Source: Ilyomonas sp963847085 (GTDB lineage: Bacteria; Bacteroidota; Bacteroidia; Chitinophagales; Chitinophagaceae). Taken from it: a stretch of DNA of 64,000 nucleotides. The position numbers and the translations under genes are program-made. Shown in pieces: positions 27,659 through 36,646 of this stretch. Position 1 is the first letter of the stretch, and every line of letters starts with the position of its first letter. The stretch is taken from contig CAWJYO010000005.1 of the NCBI GenBank assembly GCA_963847085.1, positions 62,001 to 126,000 of the forward strand, given 5' to 3'. The notes beneath the pieces were generated by a model. The model was given only the letters and a program-made list of their open reading frames with translations, did no database searches and had not been told where the DNA came from.

Positions 27659-28974
27659 TACAGTGCTTGCGGTTTGTTGATGAATGTTTGATAAGAATTG
27701 AGTACGCCTTCTTTCCAAAGAGAGCTGGCAGAGAAGCCGAGGAGTATATCTTTTAATTGAATCCAGCCGATGATAACACCCAATAAAAACGTAATGGTAG
27801 AAGAAGCTGCTATGCCATAAATACCCCAGCCACTGTACACGGCAACCAAATCGCCGGCAACGTTAATCAGCAGCATAAGGATTACTTTGATTGTGTTTTT
27901 ATGCGGGCGGTTGCTGGCATCTAACAGCACGCCGCAATACCGATCGAGCGGTAATAAAATAGCGTAAAAACAAAAGATTTGCAACACCAGCGACGACTGC
28001 TGATACTTGCCTCCTCCCAACAGAGAAACAATAAAAGAAGGAAAGAGGAGAAGCGTTAGTAAAAGGGGAATAATCAACGCAGTAAGCATACCGCATTGAT
28101 TATAAAAAAACTGGCGAAGCTGTTGTACTTTTTCGTTTTGCCAAAGTGATGTGGATTTAGGAACAGCAACCGATGCAAATGCACGAACCGGTATTTCGAT
28201 AGCTTCAATTAATTTTTGCGGAACAGAATAAACAGCTACAGCCGCTGGCCCTAAAAAGGATGCAATAATAAACTGGTCGGAGCTTCTTAGCAAGTTGGCT
28301 GTAACCATGGTAAGCATACTGAATTTTCCAAAGCCCGAAAGTTGTTTACGTTTTGTTTTTGCCCCACTTTTCCAGCTACCAAAATGTAACCATCCGGTGA
28401 GAAAGCCAATCATTCCTGCAACAAATTGAAGCATTGCATAAATGGCTGCAAGTGTTTCAATACCCAACTTTAATTTGAGTTGAAACAACAACAAAACGGT
28501 AAAAGAAAGAGGAAATATCAGGCGTACAATTGCCAGCTTTTTGAACCAGCTTTTTGCCTGCAATTGCCATTGCAACAACTGATAAGGCAAGGTAGCAAAC
28601 AACCATACAACCGTTAGCTGCGCTGCCAATGAATACGCAACAGACTGATGATTGATAAAATAAAATACAACAGATGCCACGGCAGAAAGAACAATAGTAA
28701 AACCGAGCAGCAATTGCCAGGAAGCGGCTATTAAATAGCCTTGTTCTTTTTCATCTTTTGCTACTACAAAATAGCGGACAAACGGTGTTTGCACCCAGCC
28801 GCTGCGAAGCATTTCAAGCAAGGTGTAAACGGTAAGCAGCATGAACCATTTACCCGCATCGGTTTGTGAAAACTGGCGGGCAATAAACGCAAGGTTTACA
28901 AAGCCCAGCAATGCAGTGGCAACGTTAGAAATCAACGACCATGATGTATTGCTATAGTATAATTTTTTAAGCAT
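27658..28974 (-). CDS. Wzx-type polysaccharide flippase
   Basis: This 438-residue protein of ~12 membrane segments belongs to the MOP/polysaccharide-transport group. Its N-terminus (SLISNVATALLGFVNLAFIA RQ) and VTANLLRSSDQFIIASFLGP are typical. It would flip undecaprenyl-linked repeat units to the periplasm. It is tightly linked to the Wzy gene downstream and lies 24 bp after the GT4 gene upstream. Confidence 0.87.
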   Translation of the reverse strand: MLKKLYYSNTSWSLISNVATALLGFVNLAFIARQFSQTDAGKWFMLLTVYTLLEMLRSGWVQTPFVRYFVVAKDEKEQGYLIAASWQLLLGFTIVLSAVASVVFYFINHQSVAYSLAAQLTVVWLFATLPYQLLQWQLQAKSWFKKLAIVRLIFPLSFTVLLLFQLKLKLGIETLAAIYAMLQFVAGMIGFLTGWLHFGSWKSGAKTKRKQLSGFGKFSMLTMVTANLLRSSDQFIIASFLGPAAVAVYSVPQKLIEAIEIPVRAFASVAVPKSTSLWQNEKVQQLRQFFYNQCGMLTALIIPLLLTLLLFPSFIVSLLGGGKYQQSSLVLQIFCFYAILLPLDRYCGVLLDASNRPHKNTIKVILMLLINVAGDLVAVYSGWGIYGIAASSTITFLLGVIIGWIQLKDILLGFSASSLWKEGVLNSYQTFINKPQAL

Positions 28975-28998
28975 GATATTGAATTGCTGTTGAATGTA

Positions 28999-30213
28999 TC
29001 AGAGCTTCGCCACTTCCTTTTTGTTTTTGTACATTTTTATAAAACTCATCAATTGCTCTGCTCGTATATGCCAGTCGGCCTTCTTTGCAATGCTGATTCG
29101 CTCTTCCTGCAACTCAGTATTGTTTTGCAGAAAAGCATCGTTTATACTGCTGATAAAATCATCACTGTTTCCGGCGCGATAAATCACTTCATCCGCTTCA
29201 CCAATAGAAGCAAACGGCGTCATCACTACAGGCAATCCCATGGCTAAATATTCGTTGGCTTTTAACGGATAAATGGCAGCCGTAAGTGAGTTTAATTTAT
29301 AAGGAATGATGCCTATCTGCACATCGCTCATCAGCTTTGGAACTTCATCAGCCGCGACAGGTGGAATAAAGGTTACATTGTTGTAATGAGACAAGCGATT
29401 GTAAACTGTTTTATCAAAAACTTTTCCGGTAAAAGTAAAGCTCACATAAGGCATGCCCTTTACCACCGGCTCCAGCAAATCAATGTCAATGCGGTTGTCA
29501 ATGCTGCCGGTATAGCCAATGGTTTTAGGCAGCGTAGCTGCTACATCAGCTCTTTTTTTATACTGATAAAATGAATTGAAATGAACGCCGTTGTAAACAA
29601 TTTCAACAGGTGTACAAGCTTGTTGTTTTCGCCTCTTTAATTCGTCTGATGTTACAATCAGCAAATCAACCTGGGCAATAAATTTATGTTCTGTTTCTTC
29701 GGCAAAGCCTTTGAAATAAGGTACGTTTATAAAGTCATCATAACAATAATAAATATTGAAATCAACGTTCTTTATCTTCCACCACAAACCTAAAAAAGGT
29801 TGAAAGGCATTGAAGCCTGTAATGTTTGTCATGCCTAACTTCTTCACTGCTTTGTTGATGAAATAACCTGTGAAAGCAGCGTTGAATTGATTGGCTTTGG
29901 CAAACAGCTTTATTGATGTAAAAACAAACGAAGGAAATACCGGCGGCAACGTTAAGAGGTATAAGCCTTTGCCTTCATCACCACTCATTTTACGCAAGCG
30001 TTTTTTAAAACCCAGCGCACGTTTCCATTCCAGTTTTGTTTTGCCGCGCAATGCCTTTATACAATCCGAAATAGTGTAGGCATAATCAACATACAACACG
30101 AGATTATTATTTGCGGCACACTTCATCAGTTCTACGGTTGAGCGCAGATAATCGGCTTCCCATTGAGGTAAAGCAAAGCAGATGATATGTTCCGGTTTGG
30201 CTGATGATTTCAT
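28999..30213 (-). CDS. GT4-like glycosyltransferase
   Basis: The 404-residue protein has a GT-B fold with an unusual N-terminal half (LYVDYAYTISDCIKALRGKT, IYYCYDDFINVPYFKG) as in GumK/TuaH-like enzymes. The C-terminal half has KTIGYTGSIDNRIDIDLLEP, VPKLMSDVQIGIIPYKLN and YPLKANEYLAMGLPVVMTPF. It probably adds an early sugar of the repeat unit. It starts right after the stop of the Wzc-like gene. Confidence 0.85.
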   Translation of the reverse strand: MKSSAKPEHIICFALPQWEADYLRSTVELMKCAANNNLVLYVDYAYTISDCIKALRGKTKLEWKRALGFKKRLRKMSGDEGKGLYLLTLPPVFPSFVFTSIKLFAKANQFNAAFTGYFINKAVKKLGMTNITGFNAFQPFLGLWWKIKNVDFNIYYCYDDFINVPYFKGFAEETEHKFIAQVDLLIVTSDELKRRKQQACTPVEIVYNGVHFNSFYQYKKRADVAATLPKTIGYTGSIDNRIDIDLLEPVVKGMPYVSFTFTGKVFDKTVYNRLSHYNNVTFIPPVAADEVPKLMSDVQIGIIPYKLNSLTAAIYPLKANEYLAMGLPVVMTPFASIGEADEVIYRAGNSDDFISSINDAFLQNNTELQEERISIAKKADWHIRAEQLMSFIKMYKNKKEVAKL

Positions 30214-30214
30214 G

Positions 30215-32398
30215 TTATGATAATTTATGTGCCACTACTTTTTTTACTTTGCGGCGAAGCCAGTTGCGCTTTTTAGGTATCTCTCCCACTACGCCATCAA
30301 TGTTTACATCCGATGTATTTACCAGCCAGGTATAAAAAGGAATGCTGCGGTCAATGTTTTTTGTTTTTGCCAATAATTCACGCTCAGCAGGATGCCAAAC
30401 GGTTCTCGCATCAAATACCAGCAAGTTGGCTGCGGATGATTTGATAATGGAATGCGGCAACGCATTGCGTGAAATGTTGGGTGATACATACAAGATGACG
30501 CTGTGAGATGAAATGTCTTGTCCAATCAATTGGCTCACACATTTGTAATTCAACTGTTCGGTTGATGGTGTGTAAGCTGCCAACGAATGTGCTGGCAATA
30601 CTTGTGAAAAAAGGGCTTTGTTTTGTTGGGGAACAACCCATAACAAATCGGGATACAAAGCACTTAATTGCTGGTGCAAAACCAAAATATCTTTTGCTTT
30701 GTAAACATCAGCTTTTGTTGTGATGAATGAAATTTGAGCTTTTTCATTCACATCAATAGAATGGTTGATAAACGGCAACAATGTGGTTACCAATTGTTCA
30801 GTTAATATGGTAGCAAGTGATGACTTGTACAACTTACCTGCTTTGGTTTCGTCTTCTGAAAGTGCAACACCGCCCAGCGGCAAGCCAATGATCTTTTTAG
30901 CCCGTTCGGGTGTGCGAACCGAAGCATCGGAAACTTCTTTACCAATGACTACAGAACCAACCATAATAAAGCCCACCATAAATGCGGCTATCACCAACAA
31001 CAGGCGTTTGGAGGCCTGCGGCACCAATGGAAAGAAAGGTGCATCAATAACAACCAGATTGGAACTTAAAGAGATGCTGCTTTGGCGCAATCTTGCTAAG
31101 TTCAAACCGTGAAGAATAGAAAGAAATTCCTGCTCGTTGATATCAATTTGTCGGTCGAGCCTTTTAATTGACGAACCTAAAGGTGCAAACTCGCTGTATT
31201 CATCTAAATAGTTGCCGCGTGTATTGGTTAGTACATTAATGTTCGCATTGGCTTTATCGTAAGCAATGGCATTGTTTACCCATTCCTGAATCAAATTAGT
31301 GCGTGGCACTGTTTCAATGCTATAGCTAAGATTGTTGTAGTTGCTGGTTTCATGCTTTATCGAGTCTTCAATTGCCTGCCGCTTGTCTGTAAGCTCGCTT
31401 ACTTTTTGCGCATTATTATAAACACCGGCCACCTCAATCTGAGCATTCACAGCGCCAAGATTTTGACGAAGCCGCATGAGATTGGTGCTATTGGTAATTT
31501 GCTTTTCTCTCCCGTTTAACTTACTTTCCACCAATTTTAAAGCTTGCGAACTGGCATCCCGCTCTTCTTTCATTCTGTAAATTTCCTTATCAACTTCTTC
31601 TTTTGATTGTGCGATGTAGCGCGTTTGCTCGTAATAGTTGATGATTTGGTGATTCTTACCAAAGTCTTTTAAATTGTCTTCAGCAACTTGCAGTTTGCCT
31701 TTTACTTCGGCTAACTTTCTTTCAAAATATTCAACGGCCGAACTGGTTTGGTCAACCTTTAAACTTTTGTATTTGCCCATAAAAATCTGGGAATGCAAGT
31801 CCAGTGTGCGCATACAAACAGCCGGGTCGGAACAGGTATAACCAATCTGAACCATATCGCTGGTATTAATGCGCGAAATGGTAAGGTTTGCAATGATATT
31901 ATCAATGCTGTAAAACGATCCTTTTGCGTCCAGTATGCGTGCAATGGGATTATCAGCTTTGGAGTGATAAACGCTTTCTAAATAATTATAAACGCTTAGT
32001 GTATCGCCTAATTGCTGTGCTTCATGCATTAATTTTTCACCGGCAACATGCTGCAGATTTTCATAGCCCTGGCCGCTTAATTCTTTTACATCGGGCTTGC
32101 GCAGCAACAGATGTTCGGCAAGCAAATGCATCGCCACTTGTTCAATGGTTTCTCTTGATTTCGCCGTTGCTAATAAATTATCAAACGCATTGTTTACGGC
32201 AAAATAATCTATGCGCTGGTCATCGTCACCCGTAATGGAGTAGCCGCTGGCAACGCCTGTGTATAAAGTAGTGTTGCTAACGTAATCTTTCGGCATATTC
32301 CGCGTGAAATAATACACTGCACCCGCACAAATAATGGGCACCAAAAGCACCCATAAAAGTTTGCGGAGCAATAATCGTATGTAATGGATAACTTTCAT
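30215..32398 (-). CDS. Wzc-like polysaccharide co-polymerase lacking the kinase P-loop
   Basis: The 727-residue inner-membrane protein has a first membrane helix (~13-32), a Wzz domain, a long coiled-coil periplasmic region (~215-420) and a second helix (~475-500) after PFFPLVPQASKRLL. The cytosolic domain starts TPERAKKIIGLPLGG, as in BY-kinases. Where the Walker A motif should be, it has QISFITTKADVYKAKDILVL with no GxxGxGKT, and no Tyr-rich tail follows. It is therefore likely a co-polymerase whose ATPase/kinase part has lost catalysis. The start overlaps the TolC-like gene by 4 bp. Confidence 0.85.
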   Translation of the reverse strand: MKVIHYIRLLLRKLLWVLLVPIICAGAVYYFTRNMPKDYVSNTTLYTGVASGYSITGDDDQRIDYFAVNNAFDNLLATAKSRETIEQVAMHLLAEHLLLRKPDVKELSGQGYENLQHVAGEKLMHEAQQLGDTLSVYNYLESVYHSKADNPIARILDAKGSFYSIDNIIANLTISRINTSDMVQIGYTCSDPAVCMRTLDLHSQIFMGKYKSLKVDQTSSAVEYFERKLAEVKGKLQVAEDNLKDFGKNHQIINYYEQTRYIAQSKEEVDKEIYRMKEERDASSQALKLVESKLNGREKQITNSTNLMRLRQNLGAVNAQIEVAGVYNNAQKVSELTDKRQAIEDSIKHETSNYNNLSYSIETVPRTNLIQEWVNNAIAYDKANANINVLTNTRGNYLDEYSEFAPLGSSIKRLDRQIDINEQEFLSILHGLNLARLRQSSISLSSNLVVIDAPFFPLVPQASKRLLLVIAAFMVGFIMVGSVVIGKEVSDASVRTPERAKKIIGLPLGGVALSEDETKAGKLYKSSLATILTEQLVTTLLPFINHSIDVNEKAQISFITTKADVYKAKDILVLHQQLSALYPDLLWVVPQQNKALFSQVLPAHSLAAYTPSTEQLNYKCVSQLIGQDISSHSVILYVSPNISRNALPHSIIKSSAANLLVFDARTVWHPAERELLAKTKNIDRSIPFYTWLVNTSDVNIDGVVGEIPKKRNWLRRKVKKVVAHKLS

Positions 32399-33159
32399 TT
32401 TTTTCGTAGCATAATTTGAGACATCGGCACGCCAATCAGGTTCTGGAATTGAAAATAGAACGTGGAGAACTGTCGCTTTGATTCTTCGTAATCCGCTCTG
32501 GCATTGGCTTCTATCGTTTTTAAACGCGATAGTTCGGAAGCCGGTATAATGCCATCTTTAAATTCAAGCGATCCAACCTGGTACTGATTAATGGCAGCCT
32601 GCTTGGCATCGCTTCGGATGTTCATAAGGTTGCGTGCATATAGAAGTTGGTAATAAAGCTGAATTAAAAACTGTACAGCATCCTGCTTTACCTGGTCGCG
32701 CTTATCAATGCTGGATTGCAATGTGGCTTTATACAGGTTTACTCTTGCCTTCCGGCCTATAAATTCGTACAGGGGCAAAGTAATTTGCACACCCGTGCGA
32801 TAGCCATTGCTAATGTTGGAAGATGTAACACTGCCCGGAACTGTGTTGCCTGCAGTAAGAAGGTTTTGATTTCCTAACGAGTAATTAAAAAACCCTGATA
32901 TATCGTTTGTCCATTGCTGTTGCATGAACTTTACCTGGTAGCGGTCAGCATCCACCACATCTTGTTGAAACTTGATGGCAGGCGAATTTTGGAGCGCAAT
33001 GGTAATGATACTATCGAGCGGTATCAGTTGTTGTTGAAGATCGGCTTCTTCATCTAAAAACAAAGAGTCTCTGGCGGCTGCCAGCTTTACTTGTGCAAAG
33101 CCGTTGCTATGTAGCAGCAGGAGGGCCGCTATCAAAGCACATACATGCTTGCTTATCAT
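32395..33159 (-). CDS. TolC-family outer-membrane channel-like protein, half length
   Basis: The 254-residue product has a signal peptide (residues ~1-22, ending SNGFAQ) and a single outer-membrane efflux repeat: SIITIALQNSPAIKFQQDVV, GYRTGVQITLPLYEFIGRKA, LIQLYYQLLYARNLMNIRSD and ELSRLKTIEANARADYEESK. Full TolC proteins have two such repeats and ~420-480 residues. No Wza-type export gene was seen in the operon, so this protein may form the outer-membrane exit as a higher oligomer; that is inference. Confidence 0.8.
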   Translation of the reverse strand: MISKHVCALIAALLLLHSNGFAQVKLAAARDSLFLDEEADLQQQLIPLDSIITIALQNSPAIKFQQDVVDADRYQVKFMQQQWTNDISGFFNYSLGNQNLLTAGNTVPGSVTSSNISNGYRTGVQITLPLYEFIGRKARVNLYKATLQSSIDKRDQVKQDAVQFLIQLYYQLLYARNLMNIRSDAKQAAINQYQVGSLEFKDGIIPASELSRLKTIEANARADYEESKRQFSTFYFQFQNLIGVPMSQIMLRKK

Positions 33160-33162
33160 TGG

Positions 33163-34371
33163 TTATACGTTTTCTTTCTGAAATAACGCTGGTACAGTTT
33201 TAAAAATCAACTTGATGTCTTTAAGAAAACTGTGGTCTTTTGCATAGACATTATCCAGCATTAATCTTTCCTGTTCCGACATTTCACCTTTGCCTCTTTT
33301 TTCAACCTGCCACAAGCCGGTAATGCCTGCGGGAGCTAAAAAGCGAAGCACGTACTCGTCGGTGGTTAGCTGTTCGGCTTCATAGAGTGGCAATGGACGG
33401 TTGCCTACAATACTCATGTCGCCAATTACAACATTCCAAAGCTGCGGCAACTCGTCAATGCTCAGGTTGCGGATGAAATTGCCTACTTTGGTAATGCGCG
33501 GATCGTTTTTAATTTTAATAAAAGCCGAGCCGCTCGTTGCCTTTTTGTGTTTGATATATTGCCGTTCGCACCATTGCATTTTATCGGCGTAAATCAAACT
33601 CTGGCATTCTGTTCCTGCCGCAGCACATTCACTGCAAAGTGTTATGTGATTGGCAGCTTCGGCTGTTACAACTTCTTCTTTTTTTACTTCGTTGTTGTAT
33701 TGGTTCAGGTGCTTTAAGTCCTTTAACTTCTGATCGGCATTTACATACATAGATCTGAACTTGTAAAACTTAAACAGCTTGTAACCCGTTCCTACACGAA
33801 GCGCATAGTAAAACACCGGACCTTTCGATTCGAGCTTTAATAAAACCGCAATGATTAAAAAAAGCGGCGAAAGCAAAACCAATGCAGTGCCAGCAAAAAC
33901 CACGTCGAACAAGCGTTTCAGCACCGGCGTACGATATGGTTTCAGTTTGGCAGCTTTGGTTTCCTGTCTTAAAAATTGCCAGTTGTCTATCAAAAAACAA
34001 AGTCTTAATTCTAAATCTTGTTTTGAAGGTGCAGGGCTGAAAATTTCGGCAACACCAGCGCGTAGCGATAGCTTGCGAAGACCTGGCGTAACGCCCGATG
34101 AGCAAATCACAAACGGCACATCAGGAAATTGTTTGGCTTCTAAACTTTGCAACAATGAAATGCCAGACAAGCTCATGATTTCGTTGCAGGAAATGACAAC
34201 CGAAACCGAAAATTGCTCTGCCTTCCATTTTGAGAACAGCTCATATCCATTCTTAAAAATCATTGCCCGGTGGCCAGGAATATCACACTCGTTCAGCGTA
34301 TGCAGCAGCCCTTCATTGCTGCTAACAACGGCGATGATTTTAGGAGAAGTAGTATAGGTAGCTGTTTGCAT
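33163..34371 (-). CDS. Initiating sugar-1-phosphate transferase with degenerate receiver domain and Cys-rich insert
   Basis: Residues ~150-402 are a bacterial sugar transferase of the WcaJ/WbaP small-domain type, which moves a sugar phosphate to undecaprenyl phosphate: LKRLFDVVFAGTALVLLSPL (membrane re-entrant helix), KFYKFRSMYVNAD, KIKNDPRITKVGNFIRN, LSIDELPQLWNVVIGDMSIV. Between RSM and the DPRIT motif there is an insert with four cysteines (C246, C249, C256, C268). Residues 10-130 resemble a response-regulator receiver but lack the acidic pair (VSSNEG) and the phospho-Asp (VISCNEI). It is cotranscribed with the stand-alone receiver 2 bp upstream. Confidence 0.87.
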   Translation of the reverse strand: MQTATYTTSPKIIAVVSSNEGLLHTLNECDIPGHRAMIFKNGYELFSKWKAEQFSVSVVISCNEIMSLSGISLLQSLEAKQFPDVPFVICSSGVTPGLRKLSLRAGVAEIFSPAPSKQDLELRLCFLIDNWQFLRQETKAAKLKPYRTPVLKRLFDVVFAGTALVLLSPLFLIIAVLLKLESKGPVFYYALRVGTGYKLFKFYKFRSMYVNADQKLKDLKHLNQYNNEVKKEEVVTAEAANHITLCSECAAAGTECQSLIYADKMQWCERQYIKHKKATSGSAFIKIKNDPRITKVGNFIRNLSIDELPQLWNVVIGDMSIVGNRPLPLYEAEQLTTDEYVLRFLAPAGITGLWQVEKRGKGEMSEQERLMLDNVYAKDHSFLKDIKLIFKTVPALFQKENV

Positions 34372-34373
34372 AA

Positions 34374-34790
34374 TTATGCGTGCTTTAAAGAATATAAATT
34401 GCCTGAACGTTTTAAAACAATGCTTACTCTTATTTCGAGTTCCTTAGGATTGAACGGCTTTAATACATAGTCATCAGCACCTTCGGATAAGCATTTAATT
34501 TTATTTTCTGATGTATGATCGCCCGTAAGAATAATGATGGGAATAGAACTGAACAAGCCGCTTGCTTTTACCTGCTTTATCAATTCCAGTCCATTTAAAA
34601 AAGGTGTGTTTAAATCAGTAATAATCAAGTCCGGTATTGTACCATTTTGCAAAGCCGACATGGCTGCCATGCCATTGCTGAAAATGGACGTTGTGTAATT
34701 TTTCGCGAAACAATAATTTAAAACACTTTGCATGTACAGGTCGTCTTCGATAATGAAAATGTGATTGTCGTTTTCTGTTTTGTAGTTCAT
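34374..34790 (-). CDS. Stand-alone response-regulator receiver
   Basis: This 138-residue CheY-like protein has no output domain. The acidic pair is in IFIIEDDLYM, the phospho-acceptor is Asp59 in LIITDLNTP, Thr in IIILTGDH and Lys in YVLKPFNPKEL are all present, so it should be phosphorylatable. As first gene of the exopolysaccharide operon and neighbour of the degenerate receiver-sugar transferase, it may signal to the synthesis machinery; the divergent hybrid kinase is the obvious phosphodonor candidate. Confidence 0.9.
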   Translation of the reverse strand: MNYKTENDNHIFIIEDDLYMQSVLNYCFAKNYTTSIFSNGMAAMSALQNGTIPDLIITDLNTPFLNGLELIKQVKASGLFSSIPIIILTGDHTSENKIKCLSEGADDYVLKPFNPKELEIRVSIVLKRSGNLYSLKHA

Positions 34791-35212
34791 CTGTTCTGTT
34801 TAATATTGGATGAAATAATATTGGATTTGCAGAACAAAAATAATTTTCATTAACTATTCAAAGTAGTGTTTAATCACATTTTAAGCGAAGTATAATGTGC
34901 TGAAAAAAAGAAAGGCCGCATTAGCCAAAAAAGAAGCAACAAGGAAAAGAAAAAATACATTTTATATTATACCTAATTTGCCTGAAAGCCTTGTTGTTAT
35001 TGTAGTTTACAGGTTGATTGCTACTTGATAATACCGGCAAAACCAAACCTCTGCTCTTTCTTAAAAGAAACTAATAAAAAGGGCTTTCTAATTAAATTGT
35101 TTTAAGGTTGATATACATATCACTACCTCAAACTTATCTTTACCCAACGAATTGTTTTTGCACTAAAAACAAAAGAAGGCAGTAACGATTTAACTGCATT
35201 AGTAAACGTCCA
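34791..35212. promoter_or_regulatory. Divergent intergenic control region of the exopolysaccharide locus
   Basis: This 422-bp gap separates the minus-strand biosynthesis operon from the plus-strand NtrC-type regulator. It is AT-rich. On the minus side a TTTG/TATTTTTG pair is visible (see separate entry); on the plus side TATCTTTA at 35135 is a weak -7 candidate. I saw no -24/-12 sigma-54 site (TGGC-N8-TTGC) on either strand. Confidence 0.5.
34835..34862 (-). promoter_or_regulatory. Putative promoter of the exopolysaccharide operon
   Basis: On the minus strand TTTG (34862-34859) is followed after 16 bp by TATTTTTG (34842-34835), a perfect -7 box with a short spacer. It lies 44 bp before the start of the receiver gene. 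Confidence 0.45.
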
Positions 35213-36598
35213 ATGTTCAATATTATGCAACCATTCCAAATATTTATTGTTGAAGACGACGATTGGTACAGCGAAATTTTAGGGTATCATCTTACATTAA
35301 ATCCTGATTATAGCGTAACACGCTTTGCAAGCGGCAAAGAGGTGTTGTGTGCATTAAATAAAAAGCCCGATTTAATCACTATAGATTTCTCTATGCCCGA
35401 ATACAGAGGCGATAAATTATTGGAAAAAATAAAACAAATTAATCCCGATATTCCGGTAATTGTTATCAGCAGCCAGGAAGACATTTCTGTAGCCGTAAAG
35501 CTGCTTAAAATGGGCGCCACCGATTACATTGTAAAAGATAACAACACCATTGATTTGCTTTGGAATGCTATCTTAAAAGTGCGAGAAAACAAAGCCCTGA
35601 AAAAAGAGGTAGAGCAACTTCGCAATGAGTTGGACGATAAATATTCGTTCAATACAAAGCATTTGTTCGGCAACATTTTAAAAGGTCAAAGCGGGGCTGT
35701 TACACGTGTGTTTGGGTTAATGGAAAAAGCCATTCATACCAACATCAATGTGTCTATCACCGGCGAAACCGGCACCGGCAAAGAGTTGGTGGCAAGAGCC
35801 ATTCATTACAACAGCGAACGAAAGAAAAAACCTTTTGTTGAAGTGAACATGGCAGCCATTCCGCGCGAGCTTTTGGAAAGTGAACTGATGGGGCACGAAA
35901 AGGGCGCTTTTACAGGTGCGGTTGCGCGAAAGATTGGCAAGTTTGAAGAAGCCAACGGAGGCACTTTGTTTTTGGACGAAATTGCTGAGATGGACTTTAG
36001 CCTGCAAAGCAAAATACTTCGCGTGTTGCAGGAAAGAGAACTGACACGAGTAGGCGGAAACGAAAAAGTAAAGCTCGATATCCGCCTCGTTGTTGCCACG
36101 CACAAAGACCTGCATGAAGAAGTTCAGAACGGCAATTTCAGAGAAGATTTGTTTTTTAGAATTTTAGGCTTGCCCATTGAACTGCCACCTTTGCGCGAAC
36201 GGGATAATGACATTTTAATTCTTGCCAAACACTTTGCTGATGAGTTTGTAAAAGGCAATAAAATGCAAAGTCTTGAGCTTACACAAGATGCAAAAGAAAA
36301 GCTGATGCAATATAACTATCCGGGTAATGTGCGCGAGCTGAAAGCCATGATAGAACTGGCTTGCGTGATGTGCAACGGAAAAGAAATTAAATCCGACGAT
36401 ATTATTTATACAACCAAAAAAAGAAGTCAAAAAACAATTGCTGTTACTGATAAAACTTTAAAGGAACACAATAGCGAAATCATTAGTTTGTATTTGAAGA
36501 AATACAACAACAATGTGCCGCTTGTTGCTAACAAATTAGACATCGGGCGAAGTACCATTTATAAAATGCTTCAGTTAAACGAAATTGCGGTTTGCTGA
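35213..36598 (+). CDS. Sigma-54-dependent (NtrC-type) response regulator
   Basis: This 461-residue activator has a receiver domain (FIVEDDDWYSE; phospho-Asp in LITIDFSMP near residue 58). The AAA+ domain has Walker A GETGTGKE (~184) and the sigma-54 contact loop GAFTGA (~232), plus LFLDEIAEM and NYPGNVRELK. The C-terminal Fis-type helix-turn-helix reads NNNVPLVANKLDIGRSTIYK. A nearby ATG at 35225 is an alternative start. It is divergent from the exopolysaccharide operon and probably cotranscribed with the hybrid kinase 48 bp downstream, so it is the likely regulator of polysaccharide synthesis. Confidence 0.93.
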   Translation: MFNIMQPFQIFIVEDDDWYSEILGYHLTLNPDYSVTRFASGKEVLCALNKKPDLITIDFSMPEYRGDKLLEKIKQINPDIPVIVISSQEDISVAVKLLKMGATDYIVKDNNTIDLLWNAILKVRENKALKKEVEQLRNELDDKYSFNTKHLFGNILKGQSGAVTRVFGLMEKAIHTNINVSITGETGTGKELVARAIHYNSERKKKPFVEVNMAAIPRELLESELMGHEKGAFTGAVARKIGKFEEANGGTLFLDEIAEMDFSLQSKILRVLQERELTRVGGNEKVKLDIRLVVATHKDLHEEVQNGNFREDLFFRILGLPIELPPLRERDNDILILAKHFADEFVKGNKMQSLELTQDAKEKLMQYNYPGNVRELKAMIELACVMCNGKEIKSDDIIYTTKKRSQKTIAVTDKTLKEHNSEIISLYLKKYNNNVPLVANKLDIGRSTIYKMLQLNEIAVC

Positions 36599-36646
36599 TT
36601 CTGTATCAACCATTATTTATTTTCCAATTATCACTGCTTCTCCATT

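Noticed and set aside
34791..35212. Sigma-54 promoter for the exopolysaccharide operon
   Set aside because: No GG/GC pair with TGGC-N8-TTGC spacing was found; only a TTTG/TATTTTTG-type promoter is visible on the minus strand.
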